Source: Trileptium ribeirensis (lineage: Eukaryota > Nematoda > Enoplea > Enoplida > Thoracostomopsidae). From it: a stretch of DNA of 64,000 nucleotides. The stretch is from positions 1 to 64,000 of the forward strand of contig JASANE010028269.1 of assembly GCA_030248225.1 (NCBI GenBank), written 5' to 3'. A program made the position numbers and the translations under genes. The notes below the pieces were generated by a model. The model did not search any database. It was not told the DNA's origin and saw nothing but the letters and a program-made list of their open reading frames with translations. Shown here in pieces: positions 22,018 to 34,800 of the stretch. Each line of letters begins with the position of its first letter. Position 1 is the stretch's first letter.

Positions 22018-22271
22018 GACCCACAAGGAGAATTTATGTCCTTGTGGGTCTGCCGTTCTCCTCGCGCCTTGTTGAATTTTTTTGACGACATACGAGGGGT
22101 TTTAAGTCTCGTATGCGCCGCTAAATTATAAAAAATTTGACACACAGGGGGTATAATGTCCCTGTGTGCCGTTTACATGTATATAAGATAGACACACAGG
22201 GGGCGCAATGTCCCTGTGTGCCTGGAAGTTAAATGTAAATAAGCTTGCAGGGATTTTAAGTCCCACCAAGC
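22018..22271 (+). repeat. Series of five similar hairpins
   Basis: Five stem-loops in 254 bp with one plan: stem, 8-10-nt loop ending AAG or ATG, then a TCC or TCT strand, then usually GCC. Stems: GACCCACAAGGA/TCCTTGTGGGTC (22018/22039), CATACGAG/CTCGTATG (22089/22108), CACACAGGG/CCCTGTGTG (22141/22160), CACACAGGG/CCCTGTGTG (22193/22212), GCTTG..GGG/CCC..CAAGC (22243/22262). Stems change on both sides together, which points to selection on structure. Confidence 0.7.
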
Positions 22272-24948
22272 CGGCTACTAGTTGCGGTATTTAACTTTAA
22301 AATTTAGAAGAAACCACATTAATGCTGAATGCTTATACGTATGCTTCCTTTATATTCGCAACAGCATGAAAATGAAAACAAATAACTTCCTCTTGTCTGC
22401 AATTTTTTATAATGGTGCTGAAACAAATAAATTCCTTGCTGTGCACTTGTAGCAGGACTTGTTGTGAACAGTTTCTATTATAATAACACGACAATGTATT
22501 TTTTTAAATATATAGTTATGAAATATAAATAATTTTATTTTATATTTGTTTCATGCAGCAGCCGTTTACTGAACAAAATACACTCAAGCTACAATAAAAA
22601 ACTGCAATAAAACACTCAAACGGCGAAAAATTCAATTAAACACACATTGTTCTTTGCAAAACAATACGACATACATATGCCAGGCACACTGCAATATTTC
22701 TATAGTTTAACACTGAAATAATCAATAGGAAAATTTGCTACTTCGTGGAGCTAAAATATTATATTATTTAGATGTAAAATTTGGTGCCGAATAGGGGAAT
22801 CAAGCTATACTAGGACCGCGCGTTAAAATATATGATGTAAAGTACCTAGCTATAAATTTAGTTATTATCTCTCGTGCAAAATGTTATCAACGTTTGATAT
22901 GTGACTAAAAGGTGGGAACTCGTAAATTCCAGTCTCATAGTTATGTAATTTATGGTAAACGGTAGTTAATTAAACTGAAGAGGACGTAAGAAATATTTGT
23001 CCTAAATGTATTGTAGTTAGGAATAAGAACGGTAGTTGGGATCTCGCTAACCAGAGCGTTTCTGTATATTTAGTGATACCGAATTACAGCAGGTGTGTAA
23101 TATAGGAGGTCCATGTTATATCAAAAAGGTTAGTGAAAAATATGTAACCAATCCATTTTTTCTTACAACGGATATTTTGATCTATTGGATTATACAAATT
23201 TAAACTACTCGCCAGGTATATCTTAGCCCGTCAAGAACCGGGAAGTCTAGTTCCAGGCAATTTTATTTATGTAGGATTCCTATTACTGGTGAATGTGGGA
23301 CTTCGGAAGGAGACGCAATATGTAATAAAAATAAGCATCCTGAAATAGTTACCAAAATAGTAATTTTTCATTTCATCGATAAGATAATGATCTTGATTAC
23401 AAGCAATATTTATGAAGAGGTGGAAACTTCGAAACTCCAGGTCCAATATTACCTTTTCAACGGTAGAGCGCGGAAGCTTTCGTTCGACCTAAATAGCAAT
23501 TGACATTTATTTCCGCGCTTCTGTCTACTTTAAGTAAAACGGAGAATGACGCTTTTGACGTAAAAGAGATTGCTACTGAGAGGAACGTTTAATTTGGTTA
23601 GCCTAATTTTCAATTTCTCTGCGTTGAATTTTGTATATTCTGTTATCAAGTATTTGAATTTTGCGTTTCTTAAAATTGGTGCTAGAAGTGCTTGTATTAC
23701 CAATCAATATATTTTTCTCCTTCTATGTTATATCTTTGCTTTCAAACAAAATATACTCTAGCTTTCCCAGAACATGAGTTACGGTGGTGATTATAGAACG
23801 TAATTGATAGTATCCGTATCTTGTTTGTGTTCCGTATATATAACTTAGTTATCAGTATATTTTTGGCATTTGTGCAACACATGATTGAGAATCGATGCGT
23901 CAACAATAGTGGAAGTGATATATTCTTTTAAAACTATTTCATTTAGTTTCAAAAAATGAATGGACATATATTTATCACCTTTGTTGATACCAAAACATAT
24001 AATCAAAAATTGAGATATGCATTTGCGTTGTGTTAGTTTTTAGGATGGTTTTTTAAATGAAACTGGTGTGAAGCTATAAATTTGCTTTAAGTTCAGTGTG
24101 ATGGTAGGTATATGTATGTGTGTTTACCCTGTGTATTGTGTATTGCGGCATAAAAATAACAGATTGTATCACACCTGTTCAGGGATAAATATGAAATATT
24201 TAATTTTACAGTTTGTAACCACCTGTCTACTTTTGACTTATCAATCAAATGTGAAAACGGGACGTATTGGATTAATCCTTCCGATGAATCGCCACTTATA
24301 AACCAGCGATGTGTGAATTGGTTCAGAGGTCGTACAAAATTGGTACCTACACAGTTTATGGTGGTTCCAAATCCCAGGTCCCGAAATTCCAAATGTTGTG
24401 TGACTACGGAAAGTTGTGTGGTTTGGTGACTGCGATTGCGCTTAAAATACATGTTTTCTGTGAGCGTGGTTCGTGTCAGTTGTAGCAAGGTACGGGTATG
24501 CAAGGCTACAGAACACAACTTTATTGGGCATTGCGGTGCAGCTGATTGGTAGGGTTGGTTTAACTGTCATTATTGGTGCGGTGGCGGTTTTTTGTTCAAT
24601 TATTGCGTGGGTGTGGCCTTGGTATAGCTATACGGTTGGTGTAAACATTTACAAGGAACAATTGGCGCGAATTTGGATTATTATGGTGCAGTATGGCGGG
24701 GTTGGTTAACAGTGCGGTGGTTGATGGGTTTCAACGTGGTAGACTATGGACAATGTAAAAAAAGACTATTTCGTTAAAAGAAGACTCTGACTTTAATGAA
24801 TAATTGCCGGATGATGAATGATTGCTTTGCTTGATTCGCTATTGATTGAATTTGGGGTGAATGGTTTAATTCATTGATTGTTGTATGCAATGGGGATAAC
24901 AAAGTTAGGAAAATTTGGGGACAAATTTTTGTGTGACGGAGGGGGTAA

Positions 24949-26016
24949 TGTAACGATGTGCTGCCTTGGGAACAAATTCACTCATGTCAAGCTGGGGGAC
25001 GTATTAGGTCGTGTACCCCAAACACGGCTTGCCGACGCACTTAACTCCACTTCACATTAGCTAAATTTGTTTCCTTATTTATTGTTTGTTGTTTACCATG
25101 TGTGCCATGCAGTGATTGTTTATTATATGTTATGTCGTTGGTTGCAGATGTTGTATACAAAGGTTCATGCATGTGTATCTATCTACGAACTATTATATAT
25201 AAACAATATATTACAAGTGTGACTATGTGTAAATGTGTTTATGACTTTATTATGTGTGCAAAGTCTTGTGTACATGTGTTTGTGCCTGTATGTTCATTTA
25301 ATGTAATTAGCTTGTGCTGGAATTATTATACAGGGTGTAGGAGCACTTTAAAAGTTAGCTAATTTTGAGAAAGTTTTACAGGAGAAACGAAAATGCGAGA
25401 TTTTTATGTGAGTCTAGGCCATAAGTTGGAAATATATCGAATTTGAGTGTAAGGGTTGGGTGCCTTAAGCATTAGGCCTACATTAGCGGATATGTGTATG
25501 TGTATCTGCTGGATTTTCGAATAAAATCTGAAATTTTATTTATACTTAAGAATTCGGGGAAAATCATAAAAACTCATTCTCTAACGACTAAAATTCACTT
25601 AGGTTTAAGAGGGACTTTTAGGGGAGTGGAACCAGAGTAAAACTTGGAAAACTTTACATGTAATTTCGAACACTTAGAGAAATCAACTAGGAGAAAATTG
25701 GGAGTAAACCTCTAGCTCGGGTATTTAAGCGGTTGCGCCGGTTAGATCAAGGCCTCAGTCGGCCTCAGAAGCTGCGCAATCTAGGTAGAGTACGGTTCAG
25801 CCGTTTATTTGTTTATTTGTGTGTAAAATTTATAACTTTTGGTAGTGTATGAAATAAAGTATATATCTGTGTTATAAGTGATGATACATTAAGGCTATAG
25901 GAATAAGCAAACAAAGTATCATTGGAAATCGCATAGAAGTATTTTGTGTGAAACTTGTTGTATTTCGTGTGTAATCTACGGTGGTTCTAGACACCCCTAG
26001 GACCACGTAGGCTACA
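24949..26016 (+). repeat. 3' LTR of the gag-only element
   Basis: 1,068 bp, direct copy of 17105-18170, beginning TGTAACGATGTGC and ending GGCTACA, followed by target duplication GTAC. Differences from the 5' copy are scattered single bases and one- or two-base indels near 25738 and 25787. Confidence 0.9.
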
Positions 26017-26991
26017 GTACTGCTAAAATTTTTGAATTTGTATCTGCGTCATCTGTTGTAGTTATCCATGTGGAAATTTGATTCTACAATATTTCTAGTA
26101 ACTTGGCGTTAAGAGAACCTGTGATTTTTGTTTCTCTGTCTATCTATTCTAATATAAGGGAAAGAATATATTCTGAATATATATTCTGAAAATGAGTTTT
26201 TTGACGATCAACGTTATTATTCTTTTTCTATTTTTTCTGCACAAATTGGGATTTTTAAACGATCATCTAAACTCAAACTATTATTGTGTGCTGAACCTTT
26301 CAAACTATTATCGAGTTTGTGCTGCGATTTTGCTTAAATATTTTGAATATTAAGCATTTCCGTGTTTCCCAGTAAGAATAATCATTTTTTTGGCTAAATT
26401 TAAGATTTGTATTGAAAATTTTTCGGCTGAAAATTTTCTAATATTCAGTAGGGCTCACCTAAACTGAGTAGGAGGTTAGGTTCAAGGTTGTCCCAAATTT
26501 TAATTTTTAGCTTATTTTTATTTCCTAAATCTGTGAAAACCTAGCTAGTGCTGATGTCCTCGCTACTCTTTGAATTTTTGTTTTTCAACCCCATCGCACC
26601 GTTTTAGTTTGCTAATTGTTAGATTTGTTGCTGTTTAGTATGGTAATAATATTTACTGTTATTACTGTCGTTAATAAAGTAATAAAGTTTTATACCTAAT
26701 TTGCATATTTTGATGCGTTTCTGAACTTTTCGGCTTTCAGTTTTGAGTTGACCCGTGTGTCTATTCCGCTTTTATGTGTTAAATTAGTTTATAATGAATT
26801 TCTAATGAACCTACGGTTCAGGTCAGATGCGATGGATTATTGTCCAAGTCTTCGTTGACATTGGCTTGAATCTCTGATTGTTCTCGGAATACTATTTCGG
26901 TTTTGTTACTGTTGGCGTACTTATTTTTTTACTTGAGCCTAAAGATAGCAGCTAAAAGACGAATAGATTTGGAAGACGGCCGGTTAAAAAG

Positions 26992-27073
26992 TGGTAGGGG
27001 TGGGCTTTGAACTCACGACTTACCGGTTTTGGGTCCGCAAGCAGGTGCTCTACCGCCTGAGCAATCCCTGCCC
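26992..27073 (-). repeat. tRNA-derived retroposon or tRNA pseudogene
   Basis: On the minus strand: acceptor GGCAGGG/CCCTACC with one mismatch, D-arm TGCTC..GAGCA, box B-like GAGTTCAAAGCC and an encoded CCA. The anticodon arm does not pair well, so this is a tRNA-derived copy and not a functional tRNA. Confidence 0.55.
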
Positions 27074-27376
27074 GACTTCAATGCAGATATAAAGCGTGCA
27101 TATTTGACATCCCTTTTTCATAAGGTCTACTGGTGACCTTTAATTTTATATTAGATAATTTTATATTTATTTTATTTCTAGATTAATAGTCCACATAAGC
27201 AGGCGACACACGAGACAGGGACTTGGGGTGGGACGCAAGCTTTTCGAATCGGAGTTCGGTAAGGCGGCAGCGGAATCCGCCCGTTCGGCATGTCCTCTAT
27301 CTTAGGTAACATTTTTAATTATGCTGAGCGGTAGGAGATTGAACGCAAAGGAATTTGAAAATTTCGGCTGAAATGT

Positions 27377-27453
27377 TGGGTAAGCTTGAGTATCGAGCTC
27401 ATAGCTTCCCGATCTTAGATCTGCAAGCAGGCGCTCTACCGACTGGGCTTTCC
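27377..27453 (-). repeat. tRNA-like retroposon piece
   Basis: The minus strand has a box A-like CCAGTCGGTAGAGCGCC followed by CTGCTTGCAGATC, similar to the copy at 26992-27073. The T-arm is degenerate. Same small family. Confidence 0.45.
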
Positions 27454-27986
27454 TTTTCTGAGCTCAAAGCATATATAAAACTGCTATATTCGACAGCTAC
27501 TGACCTCGTGGCATAGTACGAAAGTTACGATATTTTACTTGGTATATTTGATTTCCGTACTTTGAGACTATAGTTTGTAGTACTGTGGATCCCACGGGTT
27601 AAGTACTTACTGCTAAAATTAGTGCCATCAGTTATTTTGTTATGGCTCATACTTTATCAACCTTAACCCTGAGCTTTGATGTACCTGAGTAGTTTAGTGT
27701 ATTGTGGGAAGATTCTGGGCTGTGCGAAATGGCTACCTAACGATGGAGTGGTTGATTAGTTCCGGTAGCACTCTCGATATCGAAGTGTCGATTATTGTGG
27801 TCTTTGTTCCCACCCCGGCGACGGCTTTTTGCCTTGACAAATTCAGTTGAAATTTCATTGAGTATATACATACAATTACCAGTGTTTGTTCACATTCGGA
27901 AACACGTCCCACATAGAAATTGTTAGGGTTTCTACGTTATTGTTAGGGTTACGATGAAAGGATGTAGAAAGCAGCGAACCAAAAAG

Positions 27987-28035
27987 TAGGGGCCGTGGTG
28001 CGATTCTAATCCACGACTTTACGGTTCGGAACCGC
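27987..28035 (-). repeat. 3' half of a tRNA-like sequence
   Basis: The minus strand has CTGCGGTTCCGAACCGTAA followed by a T-arm like GTGGATTAGAATCGCACCAC. There is no D-arm half. A fragment of a tRNA-derived copy. Confidence 0.35.
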
Positions 28036-31000
28036 AGATTCATTTGTTTGTCAGAACCAGTACATACCTGCCTTTATCAATACCCCACTCCCCTTCGAGG
28101 CGCTGGTCTACCCCGTGAGACTCCGCACTCGCCCCCTCCGTCCTTAACATTTTTGCAAAACAGGGGGAAATTGGCAAAAATGAGGGTGCGCTTGGGGGCC
28201 GTCAACGTATTGTTACCCCATCTCCCATCTGATGGGCTCTACTGTTCCATTAGACGACCTTTTCCTTGCCGAACACAGTTACCGCCCTGAGACCTCTGAG
28301 AATCAGCACGGTTATTTTACTGGAGTTCCTTGGGCGTGCAGTTTCTTCTGTGACGTGCTGTATGTGCTACAAAGGGTAAATTTGGACAACAAAATTGAGA
28401 AATTATGTATGGAATTTTTCAATTAGCTGTAGTTACGTGTAGGGCTACATGGGGCCTTGCATATTTGGGGCATCCGGATACAAATATTGCAATTATAACC
28501 TACGGCGCTACAGTAAAATTTTTCTTAACTTCTTGAAAAGTGTGATTTATAAATTTCGAATGTTCTCACCTAGTGTTGTTTCGTTATAAAGTTAATATGA
28601 ACAATTTCTATATGATCCGAGGAAAAATATTGTTGGAAGTTTCCGAAAATCCTCAAATTTCGCAGCCACCACAAGTACAACAAGTGTGCTGTTTGCGAAA
28701 TTCGTCAGCAGATGGTATTATCAATGCGTGTTACATTGTCAATTTTATTTTGCAATTAACCGAAAAAGCATTGACAGTTGTTACAATATTTGATAGTGTT
28801 TCGGCTGCCCCCTGTCTTCGCATAACAAGTACGCCCATTTTTACATACTCGTGAGAAGAAGCTATTAATAAGTACTGAAAATTACAGATACTGTTTCTTC
28901 TAATGTAATAGTGTATTGGTTTCCTGTGTCTTTAAAGAGGATTTAGGCAGCTAAATTTTAAACGTCAAATTAGCCATTTAACGCTATGCCTCGTTTCCGT
29001 CACTGGGAGAATTATTTTTCGGAAATACCTCTTAGTAATGTGAGAAACCCCAAATTGCTATATGGAAATGGAGCGAGCGGCGTTTTTATTGAGAGTGCTA
29101 GGTGGAAAAGGTAGTACTTTTTTCTGTTGGTGTCACTCATAACTCATTTTCAGATCATCGCATTTCAATAAATTTTTTGTTTGATTGCAAAAGTGATAAC
29201 GATGTGTCTTTTACGTAAAACACAAACAGCTTCGACCCAATCATTGGGGTGAAAGTGGCTAAAACTGATTTTTAAGGTTTTTTGCCGAATTTGGCTATAC
29301 AGATATATAACAATTTTTCGCTGCCTATATCTCTCGACACAGGTTTTGCCTCCGCAGAGAATCAGCTCATCGGGATCTACAATTTTGCTGAACAATATTT
29401 TTTGCGGAACCAGTCGCTAGGCCCGAATATGGTTCGCCGACGCATTTCCAAAAATAACTATTTTTCAAATTACGGCGTGATTTGTCCTACAACGGGCGTC
29501 TATTATGTTGTCAAGCACGTTGAATGTGATGGTTTTGCTGTCTATAATCCAAATTGATTTATTATACCTTTTCATGATTTTAAGGGTTTTATGGTCGACA
29601 GATCCGATTCCAAAAATGTAGTCTGTCTTCATTTGTTTGGTTATGCACTGCGTGCGAGGCTTCAGTAATGGACTATATATAGCTGTTTCGGTACGCTGAA
29701 AACGGAAGTTGATTTGTCCAGATCTCACCACAAATATTTGATGCTTTTTCACGAGTTTTAAATTGATTTAGGGTCAGTGAACACGATTTTCAAAATATGA
29801 CGTGTCTGCAGTTGTTGATTAGGTATATATGCAGGGTATCGAAAATGATCTATATAAAGGGTTTTCGGCACGCTGAATGCAAAAGTTTGGTAATCTGGAG
29901 CTCATCTGGTGAATTTAACGCGTTTTTAATGGCTTTCAATAGGTTAGGGTCAATGCACCGATTTAGAATAGTCTGTCTTCATTTTTGGTTATAAAGTTAT
30001 TTCCATTGCATTTGTAATATTTCAGAACAGCTTATATAGGTTTTAGCAGGGAATAACCGGAACCGTCTATTTAAACCGGATCCGGAACCGGAACCTGGTC
30101 TTCGAAATTTATATATAGTAATAAAGATTAAGGAAGAAATGAAGGTATTGTGGATATAAAATACATTAAAAATAACTTTTCATTAAACTTAATGTATTGC
30201 GATGGCACTATTGCCTTTCTGAAAATTTAAAGAGACTTAGGAAGCTAATGTTTATTTATCGAGCAATATGCCGGTTTTTGGACACCCAGAGTAAAAAATG
30301 CCTTCCACTATACACCATTGCGTATACTGCGTCAAATTGAATGTGCCTACAAAGCTTAGAGCGTAGGATACACACTTTCGCTCTGTCTCCAGAAGCTCTA
30401 CACATACATTTGTTACATGTTCTTCTGTAGGAAACTTGAAATTATTGGTTAATAAATAATAGATAGAAGGTAATTTTCTGATCAGTGGTCAGAGACACTG
30501 TTTAAGCTAGCTTTGGACAAACAGTGCCCGTCAGTTAGATGATAATGATGATAACTTTCTAATCAGACTGCTATAAATGAGACTAACTGTTATGCTGCTC
30601 GCACAGTTTCAATAAATACAGTTTAGTTACCGAGTTGGACCGGTTTAATTCGAACGTACCCCGCAGACTTCTGAATGTGTAAAATAGCTGCTACAAGCAT
30701 CTACCTGGCTTTGATTTGTTAACAAACTCCTGCATGTTATGAAAAATTCCTACTGTAATATTATGTGTCCTACTTACGTTTCACACGGCAAATTGCTTAG
30801 TTAATCTTTTCTTCTGCTTGGTTGTATTAGAACTTGATCGTTGTACATATGTTACATGTTACATATGTTTGGACCACAGATGAAGCAAAAATGTGGAAAA
30901 TTTCAAACAAAATTTTTTAAACCGGAATTCCGGTATGGTTTTTGCCTTTTGCCGGAACCACAACCGGAACACTATTTTCGCCGGAACCGGAATTCCGGTT

Positions 31001-31818
31001 ACTTCCTGGTTTTTGGGTATGTTGATATGAGGTATTACTATATAGAATTCAATTTGACTGTATCGTATTTTCCAGGTGGTTTTGAAGTGGTTTAAGACCG
31101 ATCGTCACTTGACCAGGTTTACTGAAAGACTGTCGTTTGTCGTCACTTAGCTATTTATGCGTTATATACATACTGCGCCTCCAAAAAACTATTTGCTACA
31201 TGCGTAATTGGTAATGTCCCTTGACTTTTGTAATACCACCATTATAAGGCTTAAGGAGTTTCAAATGATATTATGGCTGTATATACATCAAACACAAGGC
31301 CTGTCGCAGGTGATTGCAAACACATAATATATAACTATAGGTTAAACCACGATCACTCTGTTTCACCCTGGTTTGCGAGTTAAATTCTAGAATTATGGAC
31401 TCACGAGTATATGAGAATAAACTGATAAAGGGAAATTTGGTATAGTTGTTTGTTGCAAGACACTAAGCGAGAACGGTTGATCTGTAACTTAAGTAATGGA
31501 ATCACTAAATTCTGGACTACAAGGTACTTTAGAATTATAAATGTGTTGTTGTTCGATGGACTAGCGTGGTTCATAGTTTGTAGAGCAATTAATTCTCGGC
31601 GTACTTGCAAGATGCGAGCACAGTAATCGATATATATCTTCTCAGCGATTCAGTGGTTCTTTTTGTAGTTTAATGCTCTATATATGTGCACATCTCTCTA
31701 AATTACTTATTCAACACTCAGAATGCACCCCCTTGGCGACAAGGTAAGCTACTAGTATATGGCTAATAACAGCTATTCTTTTTAGATTATAAACTAAAGT
31801 TGTAACATATCTTAAAAT

Positions 31819-31864
31819 ATGCCCATATTAGGCGGTGCAACATCAAAGTTCGACGAACCAGTTG
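31819..31864 (+). CDS. STAM: STAM exon 1
   Basis: 15 codons plus 1 nt ([15 protein letters not shown]), followed by donor GTAGGT. A pyrimidine-rich TTCTTTTTAG at 31778-31787 lies 31 nt upstream of the ATG, so a 5' UTR intron or spliced-leader acceptor is possible. Confidence 0.85.
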
Positions 31865-34800
31865 GTAGGTATAAACAGCGTTTTTTAATTTCATTCATAT
31901 CGTGAATATATATTTTTCTAATCATATATATATTTAGAAAGTAGGAAGCCTACCAAATGATGGTCAATCAATGAAATTTTCACCGCGAACCAGCGCAGCT
32001 GGGAGCGGTACCGATCTTCGTTACCCCGCCTTTCGGTCCGAATGGGGTCTGGAGCGATAACCAGAGCGTTGCGGTGTCGCCAAGCCGGTGATTTTCGCAG
32101 CAGGCTGCTGCCCATTTATCTGCCAACTAAGGATGAACAGCTGGGTTGGCTGGAGCACAATGTACCTTAATCCCTTGCTTAAGGGGATTGCTGCAATCTT
32201 ATGGCAGAGCGGGACTCGAACACACGGTCAGTGTATTACAAGTCAAATGCTCTAACCATTCAAACATCGCGGCAAAGAGGGTCCGGATCCATCCTCTTTG
32301 AAATTGCAAAAGGTTATAAGTGGTTCATCCTTGAAAAAATACAACCTGTGTCGTTAAGTATTGTTTGGAATGCTACACTGACCGCTAACCTTCACTCTAA
32401 TACAAGGATTACTGAAATTCAACGTGTGGCACTAAACATTGTGACATATATGCAAATATTTCGTAGGAGTGGCCCAAATTTCTGTTTTGGTAAAAATCCT
32501 TTCCCGATTGCGGTTTCGGTAAAAGCAAAAAAATATCGGAACCGGCATCCTGGTTTAGGTGTGATATTTGCCTTATGTCGAAACCGCAAGGAAACGAGAT
32601 TTTCGCCGGAACCGGTATACTGGTTACTCCTTTATATATATTGTTACATACTGATATCTGAGAGTAATTTCGGTTCTCGGCGAGTGAGCTGGCTTCCATA
32701 AAGTGGGGGTGGGACCTGCCAAGTTTCGGTGCCCACTGGCAAAAAACGGGTGGCTCGGTTGGGGACCACTGGCAAAATTTTAGCTCCGCCTGACAAAATT
32801 GTTGGCTTCCCCGGTAAAGACGCCCCCAGGTCCAATAAAAATAGAAAGAATAGAAAGTTTTTGCAAAAATCCCTTTCCGAAATTAAAAAATTTACTAATT
32901 TCATCAAAAAATTATGTGAAAAGTTTATTAAGTACATTTTTGCATTATTTGTTATATAGCAGCATTAAGTTATATATTGTTATGTTATATATATTTGTTT
33001 TAGCATTTCTTTCAATTTTAAGAATTTTTAAATTTTGACCCCCAGAATATTTAGGGACTTTCTCTGTTTTAGGGACTAGTAGCAAAACAAAGTTCTTGGA
33101 GCGACGTCCGAGCTAAACCGATGTTTCACTGCGTAGGGATGACGAAACTGTGTATAGTTTTAATCAGACATGGCTTTCTTATCTAAGAAAGATTTTGTGT
33201 GCGTGCATATTGCCTTAATTTGGCTCATACCTTATGAGCTGTATTCCTATTGGTTCATGGTACATATATATCTCTGCTATGTATGTACGTTGTTTGTTCC
33301 TAGTTATTTCTTTCATTTCAGAAAAAGTTACTCACGAGACGAATACTTCGGAAAATTGGGCGTTAATTTTGGACATATGTGACAGTGTTAAAGACGGTGG
33401 ATTAAGTGGTGCAAAAGATATATTGTTATCGTTGAAGAAGCGGCTCAATCATCGCGATCCTCATGTTGTTTTGCTCACTCTAAGTGTACGTGATTTCGCG
33501 AAATATTTATACATGTGCGCAGCTCCTGTTCCTATAGCCGATGTCTGAATTATCAAATTAAATCTTAGTATTCTGAATTTGCTTCGCTACAGTTGTTTCG
33601 TGTACGTACGGTACTGAGACACTGGGGTCACACTGTGATTCGCCTCAGCCGTCGTTGAATTTTAGAAGGGGTCGGCGATTGTAAACTATGCAGTGTGCGC
33701 ATAAATATATTATATTGTATTGTACGGTATTCGAAGCGTTGATACGTGCAAATATAATAAGGTTATGTGCACTTTCTCTGACATCACGTCGTTTCTATTT
33801 GATATGCGTGCTCAACACTAGCTATTACAAGTTTGGGGGGTGCTATTTTTTGGTGTGCCCTGACAAAGAACATGTGCCTATGTTTCGTGCCTCGTACACT
33901 TATGTAACAATGGACGTGACGCTGCTGCACCACGCATTTGCAAACACGGTGCCCGTACGATCCAGCTGTCTGGGGCGGGCCTAGGTACTCATTTCGGACC
34001 ATTTCCCTCGGCTAGAGCAAGAAAAGAAGGTACGAGCGTAGCAAGCCGCAGCAAACACTTCACGGGATGTGTTTAGTTACCGCTCTTTGGGTTGCACATG
34101 TCGGCTGGTACTACCTTCGGCATCCTCAAGGAGGTTGGCTCCGTCACCTGCTTGCAGGTCAAAGAGACCACGCGACTAATGCCTATCCTGGTTTCAGTAG
34201 GAAGTTTCAGTTGGCTATATCTTTGGGCTTGACCAAATACGTTTTCTGCCAATTTAAATTATCGCCACAGTGGCCCCCACTAGGGCCGGGCTTGGAGCAT
34301 ATCGATACATCAATAAAAGCAGGAACACAGTTGGTTTCTCAAGGATCATTTATTGACAAACAAATCGGGTAGATCTTCAGTTATAAGGTAGTACAGTGCG
34401 GTTATACGTTCGATAACATTAGCGTACATCAGTTATGGAAATGGTATAAACAATACAACGCGGGTACATAGCTCACGCAGTTAATTGGGTTAACTCAAAC
34501 CAGCGTGATTGCCTTCCTAATCGAACGTACACGTAAGGTAACATAACACTATATACATTTATATACCTTTTACGAACACTCCGGTGACGCTGTTCTTGCC
34601 TTAGTAAAAGAAAATGGGTAAAAAAATGGACACGTATGCCCAACGACACAGCTAAAATGGCATCGGAAGCTAACTGATGGCTCAATAATGCCAATCGGCC
34701 GATTCAGATACGCTGAAGGCTGCTAGTAAGTACTAAACAATGTACTAGGTTCAAGTACGCTGCGTTAGCAAAGGATTGAAGGCTGCTAGTAAGTACTAAA

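Larger units (their letters stand above)
20186..24948 (+). other. Non-coding interior of the gag-only element
   Basis: 4.7 kb without a coding frame that resembles a retroelement enzyme. It contains structured segments at 21273-21415, 21545-21745 and 22018-22271. A purine tract GGAGGGGG at 24938-24945 precedes the 3' LTR and is the likely plus-strand primer. Confidence 0.6.
17101..26020 (+). mobile_element. Young LTR retroelement with gag-like frame only
   Basis: Complete by structure: target duplication GTAC at 17101-17104 and 26017-26020, 5' LTR 17105-18170, primer-binding-like TGGTGCCGCAAGCCTGG from 18174, gag-like frame 18347-20185, 4.7 kb of non-coding interior with RNA-like structure, purine tract GGAGGGGG before the 3' LTR, and 3' LTR 24949-26016. 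By eye the LTRs differ at roughly 15-20 of ~1,066 positions, so insertion is recent. No protease, RT, RNase H or integrase motif was found, so it must use enzymes from another element. This is the arrangement described for TR-GAG/LARD-type non-autonomous elements. Confidence 0.88.
26021..31818. other. Intergenic region upstream of STAM
   Basis: 5.8 kb without a supported gene. It holds tRNA-like retroposon pieces (26992-27073, 27377-27453, 27987-28035), a loose tandem repeat of about 185 bp at 29580-30000 (shared blocks GTCTGTCTTCATTT and ACGCTGAA), and CCGGAACCGG-rich patches near 30075 and 30920-31000 that recur in STAM intron 1 at 32545-32610. A small open frame at 28986-29114 (43 codons) has protein-like composition but no support. 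Confidence 0.5.

Noticed and set aside
22018..22271. CRISPR-like array
   Set aside because: Repeats are hairpins with changing stems in an animal retroelement, not identical repeats with unique spacers.
26992..27073. Functional tRNA gene
   Set aside because: Anticodon arm does not pair and there is an acceptor mismatch plus encoded CCA, typical of a retroposed copy.
29282..29557. 91-codon plus-strand frame upstream of STAM
   Set aside because: Overlaps a region of loose tandem repeats; no splice context or recognisable domain.
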